Of a DNA stretch of 21,776 bases, positions 8,099-14,862 are shown piece after piece. The notes under the pieces were generated by a model that saw only the letters and a list, made by a program, of their open reading frames with translations, was not told the DNA's origin and made no database searches. The DNA comes from DATDDB01 sp036524005 (GTDB lineage Bacteria; Pseudomonadota; Gammaproteobacteria; Burkholderiales; Gallionellaceae): positions 1 through 21,776 of the forward strand of contig DATDDB010000146.1 of NCBI GenBank assembly GCA_036524005.1, written 5' to 3'. Position 1 is the stretch's first letter; each line of letters begins with the position of its first letter. The position numbers and the translations under genes were made by a program.

Positions 8099-9394
8099 TT
8101 ATTGGGTGCCGTACTTGGTTTGCACCATGATACCGATCTCTTTGAGGAAAGGTGTGGGCAGGATACCGCCGGCACAGACAATAATGGCATCGTTGCGAAT
8201 GTCCATGAGTTTGTCCTGATATTCCAGCGAAACCTGGTCGGGCGTAACTTTCTTGACGTTGGATTTAAGCATGACCTTCAGCCTGCCGCGCGATTGCAGG
8301 TCGGCCAGGCGGTCACGGTTCTTTTGCTTGCTTCGCCCAAAGGCGTCACCACGGTAGGAAAGCGTGACGGTAGTGCCGGGCTCCTCGGCGATGGAACAGG
8401 CTGCTTCCAGCGCGCTGTCGCCGCCGCCAACGACCAACACGTGCATGCTCCGGTACTGCTCGGGGTCGATCAGGCGATACACGACCTTGGGCAAATCCTC
8501 TCCGGGCACGCCCAGCTTGCGCGGCGTGCCGCGGCGCCCGATAGCCAACAGCACGGCACGGGTCTGGTAAGTCTGCTTGGTGGTTTTCACCAGGAATCCA
8601 TCACCCTGCCTGGTGATGTTTTCCATGCGCTCCTGGAAATTGATCTTCATGCCGGTCTTCTTGACCACGCCGTGCCAAAATTCGAGCAACTCTTCCTTGC
8701 TGATTTCCTTCATTTTGACCTGGCCAATGAGGGGCAGCTTCACCGGCGCGGTCATCACCAGCTTGTTGCGAGGATACTGGAACACGCATCCGCCCAGGCC
8801 GCTTTCCTGCTCGATGGTGGCGTAGTTCAGCTTGCCCTCGATGGCCCCCAGGGTGGCGGCGATCCCGGCAGGACCAGAACCGACGATCACAACATCCAGG
8901 GGATGCTTGCCGCCCTTCAGCTTCCTGATGGACTCCATGGCCTTGGCCCCTTGCAGGGTGGTATTGCGGATCAGGCCCATGCCGCCCAATTCGCCGGCGA
9001 TGAAAATTCCCGGCACGTTGGTTTCAAAGTCCGGGCTGACCTGCGGAATGTCCATCCCGCGTTTTTCGGTTCCGAACACCAGGGAAATGGCCCCGTGCGG
9101 GCAAGCTGCAGCACAGGCGCCGTGCCCGATACAGACTGTGGGGTCGATCAGGCTGGCTTTGCCGTTGATGAATCCGAGCGCCTCTTCATGGCAGGCGGAG
9201 ATGCAGCTTCCCGCGCCCAGGCACTTGTTGGGGTCGATTGCGGGATGCAGGGATGCGGGTTCAGTGAGCCCTGCCTCGATGTTTTCCGCAAGCAGGGATT
9301 TCGCTTCGCCCTCGCGTTTGCCGCGCTTGCGCGCATACCTGTACATCACAAACAGCAAGGGCAGCAGATAAATTGTTGAGCTGGGTATTACCAT
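8099..9394 (-). CDS. Membrane-anchored Fe-S/FAD/NAD(P) oxidoreductase
   Basis: A 431-residue flavoprotein of the thioredoxin-reductase-like superfamily with an N-terminal ferredoxin region. In order: a membrane helix at about 7-20 followed by RYARKRGKR, which by the positive-inside rule places the rest in the cytoplasm; a di-cluster ferredoxin-like segment (54-105); a TNVPGIFIAGELGGMG stretch (125-140); an FAD-binding VIVGSGPAGIAAT (169-181); and an NAD(P)-binding LVVGGGDSALEAA (320-332). No redox CXXC of true thioredoxin reductase is seen. Both iron-sulfur motifs lack the usual second cysteine: Cys58-Ala61-Cys64-Cys68 and Cys88-His91-Cys94-Cys98. The gene diverges from the cytochrome b gene across 361 bp, suggesting a functional link: NAD(P)H or ferredoxin exchange with the extracellular electron-transfer chain. 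The substrate is unknown. Confidence 0.85.
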   Translation of the reverse strand: MVIPSSTIYLLPLLFVMYRYARKRGKREGEAKSLLAENIEAGLTEPASLHPAIDPNKCLGAGSCISACHEEALGFINGKASLIDPTVCIGHGACAAACPHGAISLVFGTEKRGMDIPQVSPDFETNVPGIFIAGELGGMGLIRNTTLQGAKAMESIRKLKGGKHPLDVVIVGSGPAGIAATLGAIEGKLNYATIEQESGLGGCVFQYPRNKLVMTAPVKLPLIGQVKMKEISKEELLEFWHGVVKKTGMKINFQERMENITRQGDGFLVKTTKQTYQTRAVLLAIGRRGTPRKLGVPGEDLPKVVYRLIDPEQYRSMHVLVVGGGDSALEAACSIAEEPGTTVTLSYRGDAFGRSKQKNRDRLADLQSRGRLKVMLKSNVKKVTPDQVSLEYQDKLMDIRNDAIIVCAGGILPTPFLKEIGIMVQTKYGTQ

Positions 9395-9645
9395 AATAAT
9401 TCAACCTAAAAATTTAAGGGCGCTACCAGCGGTTAGACTCCTCGCTGAATGAAACGATCCAAATACAGCAGCATCTTTCATTCCTAGAACCAGCCGCCAC
9501 CGGCTCCGCAGGGGCTACGCTGGCGCGATACTATCCGAACTGCCCCCGGTGAGAGAAGCCCCTCTGTCAGATGTGGTAAAGACGACAAACGGCAATGATG
9601 GACATAACGCCGGCATCCATATATAACCCAATGATGCAAAAAAGA

Positions 9646-9657
9646 TTTCCGCGGAAA
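9646..9657. promoter_or_regulatory. 12-bp perfect palindrome, possible operator
   Basis: TTTCCGCGGAAA lies in the divergent spacer, centred about 46 bases upstream of the candidate -35 box at 9697, a place where activators bind. No regulator can be named. The rest of the 361-bp spacer (9395-9755) shows no convincing gene. Confidence 0.4.
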
Positions 9658-9696
9658 CTGGCCTGAAAACTTCAGTCTGCCGCCTCCTTTGCGCTT

Positions 9697-9725
9697 TTGC
9701 ATATTCCAAACTGTGCACATAAAAT
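9697..9725 (+). promoter_or_regulatory. Candidate sigma-70 promoter of the cytochrome b/c operon
   Basis: TTGCAT at 9697-9702 and TAAAAT at 9720-9725 are separated by exactly 17 bases. The -10 matches consensus at five of six positions and the -35 at three. A start near 9732 would give a leader of about 24 bases before the GTG at 9756. Confidence 0.45.
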
Positions 9726-9727
9726 GC

Positions 9728-9748
9728 TTCCATTTGTTCTGAATGGAA
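9728..9748 (+). promoter_or_regulatory. Leader hairpin over the ribosome-binding site
   Basis: TTCCATT (9728-9734) and AATGGAA (9742-9748) form a perfect 7-bp stem with a seven-base loop. The 3' arm covers most of GGAAAG (9745-9750), the only Shine-Dalgarno-like sequence for the GTG start at 9756. If the transcript begins a few bases further upstream than predicted, the whole stem is included and would limit translation. Confidence 0.35.
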
Positions 9749-9755
9749 AGTTAAC

Positions 9756-10673
9756 GTGAATCAAATCTCAAACGCCAGTTCCTTGATCGAAAGGCGCAGG
9801 CCTCGCGTGGAAGATCGCGAGGAAGAAGAGACTCGGCGCAATTACTGGACCTTGTATCTGGTCATTATCACGGTCACGATGATCGCTGGATATTTTCTGT
9901 CTGCCCTGCATCTATATAAGCCCGGCGACAAGATTGGCTACAACATGGGCCTGGTCGGCGGTTTGATGATGCTGACGCTGCTATTCTATCCAATACGCAA
10001 GCGCATCCACTTCATGAGGAATTGGGGCCTGTTGCCCAAGTGGTTCAAGTGGCACATGATCTTTGGAATCCTGGGGCCAGCGCTCATTGTGTTCCATTCA
10101 ACTTTTTATATCGGTTCGATCAATGCGGGTGTTGCGGCGGCATGCATGCTGCTGGTGTCAGGCAGCGGCATCTTCGGGCGTTTTTTCTACACCAAGATCC
10201 ATTATGGCCTGTATGGCCGTGAAGCTTCGCTTAAACAACTAGAAACAGGACTCGATGGGGTCGGCGATGTCAAAGCCATTTTTGCCTTCGCGCCGAAAAT
10301 TCATGAGAAACTCACGGCGTTCCGCACGAGGTCCGTCAACTCCGGCCTGGAGAAAAATCTCAATCTGTGGAATTTCCTGACGATTGGCATCCGCGTAAAA
10401 TTCCTCAAGATCACGCTGACCTACCGCATGAAAAGAGCGATGTATGCGGAGGCGCGCAAGCACAGGAAAGACAAAGAGCTCAGGGAGAGGATCGACGAGA
10501 TATTCTGGGAGAACAAGGAATTCCTCGACTCGTATCTGGAGTCGGTCCAGGCAGTCTCACAGTTCAGCACCTACGAGAGGCTGTTCTCATTATGGCATGT
10601 CTTCCATGTCCCACTGGTTTACATGCTTGTGTTCAGCGCAATCTGGCATGTGATTTCCGTCCACATGTACTGA
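9756..10673 (+). CDS. Five-helix b-type cytochrome, ferric-reductase-like, inner membrane
   Basis: A 305-residue integral membrane protein with a GTG start. Helices lie at about 31-52, 62-80, 98-117, 121-144 and 280-303. Two helices carry His pairs with the same spacing: His100/His114 in helix 3 and His284/His298 in helix 5. This HX13H arrangement resembles the bis-haem core of ferric reductases and NADPH oxidases, with His100-His284 ligating a cytoplasmic-side haem and His114-His298 a periplasmic-side haem. His281 and His303 are alternatives. The Arg/Lys-rich loop between helices 2 and 3 points to the cytoplasm. A charged 135-residue loop (145-279) sits between helices 4 and 5 and is probably cytoplasmic too. 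The gene is followed after 10 bp by the 21-haem cytochrome, so it is the likely inner-membrane electron gate of the cluster. There is no FAD/NAD domain in the protein itself. Haem binding is inferred. Confidence 0.75.
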   Translation: MNQISNASSLIERRRPRVEDREEEETRRNYWTLYLVIITVTMIAGYFLSALHLYKPGDKIGYNMGLVGGLMMLTLLFYPIRKRIHFMRNWGLLPKWFKWHMIFGILGPALIVFHSTFYIGSINAGVAAACMLLVSGSGIFGRFFYTKIHYGLYGREASLKQLETGLDGVGDVKAIFAFAPKIHEKLTAFRTRSVNSGLEKNLNLWNFLTIGIRVKFLKITLTYRMKRAMYAEARKHRKDKELRERIDEIFWENKEFLDSYLESVQAVSQFSTYERLFSLWHVFHVPLVYMLVFSAIWHVISVHMY

Positions 10674-10683
10674 TCGAACCATA

Positions 10684-12321
10684 ATGTCCTTGCACAAGCA
10701 CACCATCCGGGCCCTCGTATGGGCAGGAGTTTTGGCATGCGCCGGAGCGCACATTGATGCTCTCGCCGACTCGATGAACGACCTGCTGTTGCCTGGTAAA
10801 GTGATCGAAGGGCACGCAAAGTACGAGAGCGATTGCAGCAACTGCCACAAGCGGTTCGACAAGGCCGCACAAGCCGGTCTGTGCAAGGACTGCCACAAGG
10901 AAATCTCAAAGGACATCGCGGAAAAGCGCGGCTTTCACGGGCGCATGAAAGAACAAAAGCAATGCCGCGAATGCCACACCGAGCATAAAGGGCGCAATGC
11001 ACGCATTTCACAACTGGACCCCCGCAATTTCGACCACTCCATTACCGGCTTCGTATTGAAGGGGGGGCACCTGAAAGACAAGGTACAGTGCAAGGACTGC
11101 CACTTGCCGTCGAAAAAATTCCGCGATGCGCCAACCAAATGCTTTGGCTGTCATGAAAAGGACGACAAGCACAAGGGCAAGTTCGGCACCGATTGCGCGG
11201 CCTGCCACGAGGAAAAAGATTGGAAAACCATCCATTTCGACCATAGCAAGAGTGATTTTCCGCTGCTGGGAAAGCACGCAAACGTCAAGTGCAAGAGCTG
11301 CCACCTGGACAACAGATTCAAGGAAACTCCGAGAGACTGCTATTCCTGCCACAAGAAAGACGATGAGCACAAGGGCAACTTCGGGACCAAGTGCGCAACC
11401 TGCCACACCGAGCGCAGCTGGAAGGAAATCCTGTTCGACCACGACACCAAGACCAAATTTCCATTGCTGGGAAAGCACCACGATGCGAAGTGCACCGCTT
11501 GCCACAAAGGCGATTTGTACAAAGACAAGCTGCAAACCGACTGTTACTCTTGCCACAAGAAGGACGATAAGCATAAAGGCGGATTTGGCGTGAAGTGTGA
11601 GGCCTGTCACAGCGAACGGAGCTGGAAAGAGGTTAAGTTCGATCACAGCAAGACCAAATTCCCGTTGCTGGGCAAGCATCACGATCTGAAGTGCAGCGCC
11701 TGCCACAAAGGCGAAATGCAAAAAGACAAGCTGGTGTTCAAGGAAAAACTGAAAACCGACTGTCTCTCGTGCCATGAAAAAGACGACTTGCACAAGGGAC
11801 AGGAAGGGAAAAAATGCGAGAACTGCCACGGTTCCGATTCCTGGAAGAAGGCGATATTCGACCACCGCTTCTCCCGTTTCCCGCTTACCGGCAAACACCT
11901 TCTGGTGGAGTGCAAGAAATGCCATTCCACCGTGATGTTCAAGGATGCCAAATCGGATTGCTGGTCATGCCACCAGAAACAGGACATACACAAACGCGCT
12001 ATGGGAACTGCGTGCGACAACTGCCACAATACGCGCAGCTGGAAGGACTGGGACTTCGACCACGACAAAACGCGGTTCAAGCTTACCGGCAAGCATAAGA
12101 CCCTGAAATGCATTGAATGCCACAATGTCCCGGCAGGCGGTTATAAACTGCTGGTGGCCGCCTCGTGCGTCAGCTGCCATGACAAGGATGACAAGCACAA
12201 CGGCGCCTACGGAAGGCAGTGCGACCAATGTCACATCGGCTCGTCCTGGAAAGTGATCAAGGAGGGCAGCGACCGCTGGATCAAGAACGGCAGTAAAACC
12301 AAACCAGCGGTGCGTCGTTGA
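10684..12321 (+). CDS. Periplasmic Lys-rich 21-haem cytochrome c
   Basis: A 545-residue exported multihaem cytochrome. A Sec signal peptide covers about residues 1-28 (likely cleavage after DALA). I count 21 CXXCH motifs, from CSNCH at 51-55 to CDQCH at 513-517. Three lead haems are followed by six modules of 66-73 residues starting with FDH at 116, 185, 251, 319, 392 and 458. Each module reads FDH...F.L.GKH...C..CH, then DC.SCH, then KKDD.HKG.FG..C..CH..RSWK, giving three haems. The extra conserved His residues (GKH, FDH, HKG) are probable distal ligands. Lysine makes up about 16% (86 by hand count). There is no lipobox, membrane helix or barrel. It is cotranscribed with the cytochrome b gene. 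The likely role is carrying electrons across the periplasm to the porin complex, as the periplasmic partner in PCC3-type clusters does. No strong Shine-Dalgarno sequence is seen, so translation may be coupled to the upstream gene. Confidence 0.9.
   Translation: MSLHKHTIRALVWAGVLACAGAHIDALADSMNDLLLPGKVIEGHAKYESDCSNCHKRFDKAAQAGLCKDCHKEISKDIAEKRGFHGRMKEQKQCRECHTEHKGRNARISQLDPRNFDHSITGFVLKGGHLKDKVQCKDCHLPSKKFRDAPTKCFGCHEKDDKHKGKFGTDCAACHEEKDWKTIHFDHSKSDFPLLGKHANVKCKSCHLDNRFKETPRDCYSCHKKDDEHKGNFGTKCATCHTERSWKEILFDHDTKTKFPLLGKHHDAKCTACHKGDLYKDKLQTDCYSCHKKDDKHKGGFGVKCEACHSERSWKEVKFDHSKTKFPLLGKHHDLKCSACHKGEMQKDKLVFKEKLKTDCLSCHEKDDLHKGQEGKKCENCHGSDSWKKAIFDHRFSRFPLTGKHLLVECKKCHSTVMFKDAKSDCWSCHQKQDIHKRAMGTACDNCHNTRSWKDWDFDHDKTRFKLTGKHKTLKCIECHNVPAGGYKLLVAASCVSCHDKDDKHNGAYGRQCDQCHIGSSWKVIKEGSDRWIKNGSKTKPAVRR
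11029..12249 (+). repeat. Six tandem tri-haem modules within the cytochrome gene
   Basis: Module starts are at 11029, 11236, 11434, 11638, 11857 and 12055, each about 200-220 bp. Modules 2-4 are the most alike at protein level; module 1 lacks the FPLLGKH wording (FVLKGGH) and modules 5-6 have FPLTGKH and FKLTGKH. This looks like growth by internal duplication of a three-haem unit. Confidence 0.85.
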
Positions 12322-12345
12322 TCCCTAAGCGCATGTTTCACTTGC

Positions 12346-12374
12346 CCCCTCATCCCCCCGAGAAAAATGAGGGG
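12346..12374 (+). terminator. Hairpin terminator after the 21-haem cytochrome
   Basis: CCCCTCAT (12346-12353) pairs perfectly with ATGAGGGG (12367-12374). A T run (TGCTTTTTGA) follows after six bases. An overlapping palindrome, GGGGATCCCC (12371-12380), offers an alternative fold. It begins 24 bases past the stop and probably separates the cytochrome b/c transcript from the next gene. Confidence 0.6.
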
Positions 12375-12681
12375 ATCCCCTGCTTTTTGATTTTGAACAA
12401 TAAGGTATCTTTGGTATACATTGTTTATAAAAGTTTAATTAAATAATCACTTAACAGCATATTCAGAAGTAAACAGCCCGACTGTTTTTCAAAAAAGGTT
12501 GCCGTTCGTCAGTTTGTTCAAGCTGACCAGCGGAATTCAATCGGGTAAGGCATAGAACTAGAATGGCACATAGGGTTTATGGGAATCCGGCATTGAAAGC
12601 ACAACTGGTTTACCATGCTTGAAACGAAGCAATGTTGTTTTCGCTATTAATTAATAAGATTTACAGGATTGGGAGAGAATC
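12375..12681 (+). promoter_or_regulatory. AT-rich regulatory spacer before the second cytochrome
   Basis: About 300 bases, clearly more AT-rich than the neighbouring genes, with no convincing gene. One weak promoter candidate is TTGAAC (12393-12398), 16 bases, TATACA (12415-12420). A second is in the stretch from TTGAAA (12619-12624) to the AT-rich 12645-12660. A perfect 12-bp palindrome, TATTAATTAATA, lies at 12645-12656. A good Shine-Dalgarno sequence (GGGAGAG) precedes the ATG at 12682. The spacer suggests separate control of the second cytochrome. Confidence 0.45.
12645..12656. promoter_or_regulatory. AT palindrome TATTAATTAATA, possible operator
   Basis: A perfect 12-bp inverted repeat 25 bases before the start codon of the second multihaem cytochrome. 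It could be an operator or simply part of an AT-rich promoter; no known regulator consensus is claimed. Confidence 0.3.
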
Positions 12682-14790
12682 ATGAACCGCTATGGAATTT
12701 GGCGCACTATCGCTAAAACAACCTCGGCTATCCTGCTGGGCGCAATCACTAGCCTTGCATCTCTTTCTTATGCCGCCCAGAGCGACACCCAAAAAGCACA
12801 ACAAACAATCAAGCTGCCAGGTGACCACACCAAGACCGGCTTCGTGCTGAGGGATGTGCATGCCACCCTGAAGTGCGAACAATGCCACGTGGAAGGCATT
12901 TTCAAGAATACACCGAAATATTGCTCCGGATGTCACGCCACAGGCACACGCGTTGGAGCCAAACCGAAACCGGTCAACCACGTACCGACCACCGCAGAGT
13001 GCGACACCTGCCACGTCAGCGCCGCCAACTTCTATGTGCGCAGCTTCAAGCACATCGGCGTAACCGGCAATTGCATCACCTGCCACAACAACCAGTCCCT
13101 GGGCGTGGTAAGCAAGCCCATGACGCACTTTCCCACCCTGATGCCCTGTGAAAACTGCCATACCAACACCAGCACGTTCCTGAGCTGGAGAATGGACCAC
13201 ACCGGCATTACCAGCGGCTGTTTCCAGTGCCACGGCGGGCCGCAAGCCGGTGCGCGCACCTATCCCGGCGTGGTCAGCTTTCCGACCAACCACGTGCCGG
13301 TTTCCCCGACGTCTGACTGCAACGCCTGCCACACCAACTTTATCACCTTCCTGGGGGCAACCTTCGACCACACGGGCGTTGCCGCCGGAACTTGCGGCAC
13401 TTGCCATCAGGGCCAATATGGCGGCACGGTCTCGATCAACCCGGCTATCCACATTCCCCAGAATCAGGGCAATGCGTGCGACACCTGCCATACCGCTGCC
13501 AACACCCTGGGTTATAAATCGTTCCTGGGATCTGCCTTCCACCAGAGCGCGGTAGGCACAGCAACTCCCATCCCCACCTACCCCACCACCTGCGGAGCCT
13601 GCCATAACGGCAGCTACACAAGCCAGGGCGCACAGGCCAAGCCCGTGGTACATATCCCGACCATCCTGGATTGCGCGAGCGCAGGATGTCACGTGGCTGC
13701 CACCACCGCCAATTTCACGACGTTCTACGGCGTGATCTATAACCACACGGCCACCTACCCGACCTTCCCGACTGGCGCTCCGGCCAGCCCGCTATGCAGC
13801 AGCTGCCATAACGGTGTCAACGCGACCGGCAAGCCGGCAACTCACGTAGCAACGACGGCAGATTGCATTACCTGCCACACACCCGCTGCCACGGGCTGCG
13901 GCAATGCGGGCAACTGCACCACCTGGCTGGGCGCCATATTCATGCACGTGCCCTCGCCCTACGCCGGCACCTTCCCGGCAGGCGCACCCGCCTCGCCGAC
14001 CTGCGGCTCCTGCCACCTCACCGGGGTAAGCGGCGCCAGAATGAAGCCGGTTGGCCATATCGTGACCAGCATGGACTGCATCGTCTGCCACACCCCGGCC
14101 AATACGGGGTGCGGCACGACCGGCGCTTGCAGTACCTTCCTCGGGGCATCTGCCGCAGTTCCGCACACCACACTATTCCTGGGTGCCTCGACCTGCGCCT
14201 CCTGCCACAATGGCGTCCAGGCAACCGGAATGACGGCCAACCCCAATCACATCCCGGTCGGGGCGATTGACTGCGGTCAATGCCACTCCGCATATGACGG
14301 AGCCACTTCGCTGAACTTCGGTACCGCGGCCTCCGTCTCGGTTGCCGGCATAGGCGGCGCTTCGATGAAGTACGGCATGAAACACGTCGGCCTCACCGGG
14401 CGCTGCGACAGCTGCCATAACGGCGCGTACGCAAACCAGGGGATATTTGGCGCGGTCGCCAAGGTGTCCAATCACATCCCGACTGCCATCATCAACACCG
14501 CGGCCAACACGGATTGCACCACCTGCCACACCACCCTCACGATGGCGACTGTTGCCGTGGTGTCGGGAACTGCGGACTGGCTGCCTGAAATCATGAACCA
14601 CAACAATGCCCAGGGCATGGGCGCGGGCGGCATATATTGCGTGACTTGCCACCTCAGCAGCGCAACCTACCTGAGCGCCAAGATCATCAAGAAAAGCCAC
14701 AACGGTGCCAGCATAACCAAGGATTGCTCGAGCTCAAGCTGCCACAGGCCGATAGGCAGGATAGGAACACCCTACTCGACGTGGAACTGA
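12682..14790 (+). CDS. Large 21-site multihaem cytochrome c, probably surface partner
   Basis: A 702-residue exported cytochrome. The signal peptide is at about 1-31 (SLSYA then AQSD) and has no lipobox cysteine. I count 19 CXXCH motifs plus two longer CX4CH motifs (Cys331-His337, CASAGCH; Cys682-His688, CSSSSCH), the type known from tetrahaem cytochrome c3, so up to 21 haems. Nine repeats carry an anchor such as NHVPT, THFPT, NHIPT or related wording, then C..CH, then (F/M)DHTG...C..CHNG, which gives two haems per unit. The first two sites (48-85) follow the module pattern of the neighbouring 21-haem protein (DHTKTGFVL...KC..CH...YC.GCH). The rest is rich in Ala, Gly, Thr and Asn, with only about 3% Lys. 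By position next to the porin it is the best candidate for the outer-surface cytochrome, but without a lipid anchor this is inference. Confidence 0.88.
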   Translation: MNRYGIWRTIAKTTSAILLGAITSLASLSYAAQSDTQKAQQTIKLPGDHTKTGFVLRDVHATLKCEQCHVEGIFKNTPKYCSGCHATGTRVGAKPKPVNHVPTTAECDTCHVSAANFYVRSFKHIGVTGNCITCHNNQSLGVVSKPMTHFPTLMPCENCHTNTSTFLSWRMDHTGITSGCFQCHGGPQAGARTYPGVVSFPTNHVPVSPTSDCNACHTNFITFLGATFDHTGVAAGTCGTCHQGQYGGTVSINPAIHIPQNQGNACDTCHTAANTLGYKSFLGSAFHQSAVGTATPIPTYPTTCGACHNGSYTSQGAQAKPVVHIPTILDCASAGCHVAATTANFTTFYGVIYNHTATYPTFPTGAPASPLCSSCHNGVNATGKPATHVATTADCITCHTPAATGCGNAGNCTTWLGAIFMHVPSPYAGTFPAGAPASPTCGSCHLTGVSGARMKPVGHIVTSMDCIVCHTPANTGCGTTGACSTFLGASAAVPHTTLFLGASTCASCHNGVQATGMTANPNHIPVGAIDCGQCHSAYDGATSLNFGTAASVSVAGIGGASMKYGMKHVGLTGRCDSCHNGAYANQGIFGAVAKVSNHIPTAIINTAANTDCTTCHTTLTMATVAVVSGTADWLPEIMNHNNAQGMGAGGIYCVTCHLSSATYLSAKIIKKSHNGASITKDCSSSSCHRPIGRIGTPYSTWN

Positions 14791-14809
14791 GAGATTACTG
14801 AGGGATGAA

Positions 14810-14834
14810 AAGCCGGCCTCCTCGGGGCCGGCTT
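14810..14834 (+). terminator. GC-rich hairpin between second cytochrome and porin
   Basis: A perfect 9-bp stem (AAGCCGGCC at 14810-14818, GGCCGGCTT at 14826-14834) closes a seven-base loop. It lies in the 72-bp gap between the two genes. It is followed by ATATATG rather than a T run, so it may be a partial terminator or an mRNA-stability element setting the cytochrome-to-porin ratio. No better porin promoter is visible. Confidence 0.55.
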
Positions 14835-14862
14835 ATATATGTTGTGATTACGGTTTGCCATA

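Noticed and set aside
8102..9379. Plus-strand frame of 425 codons opposite the oxidoreductase
   Set aside because: Antisense shadow; the minus-strand frame has FAD, NAD(P) and Fe-S motifs in the right order.
9484..9720. 78-codon minus-strand frame in the divergent spacer
   Set aside because: No good ribosome-binding site, Arg/Gly/Cys-rich composition unlike a real protein, and it runs through the promoter-like region of the cytochrome b gene.
11029..12249. Regular spacing suggesting a CRISPR-like or satellite array
   Set aside because: The periodicity is coding: each period is an in-frame tri-haem module with conserved CXXCH, and the DNA copies are too diverged for a CRISPR.
12563..12622. 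19-codon frame (MAHRVYGNP...) before the second cytochrome
   Set aside because: No well-placed Shine-Dalgarno sequence; too short to support without conservation. It could be re-examined as a leader peptide if a transcript covers it.
12682..14790. MtrC/OmcA-type decahaem surface cytochrome
   Set aside because: There are twice as many haem sites, no lipobox and a different repeat pattern; only an analogous role is plausible.
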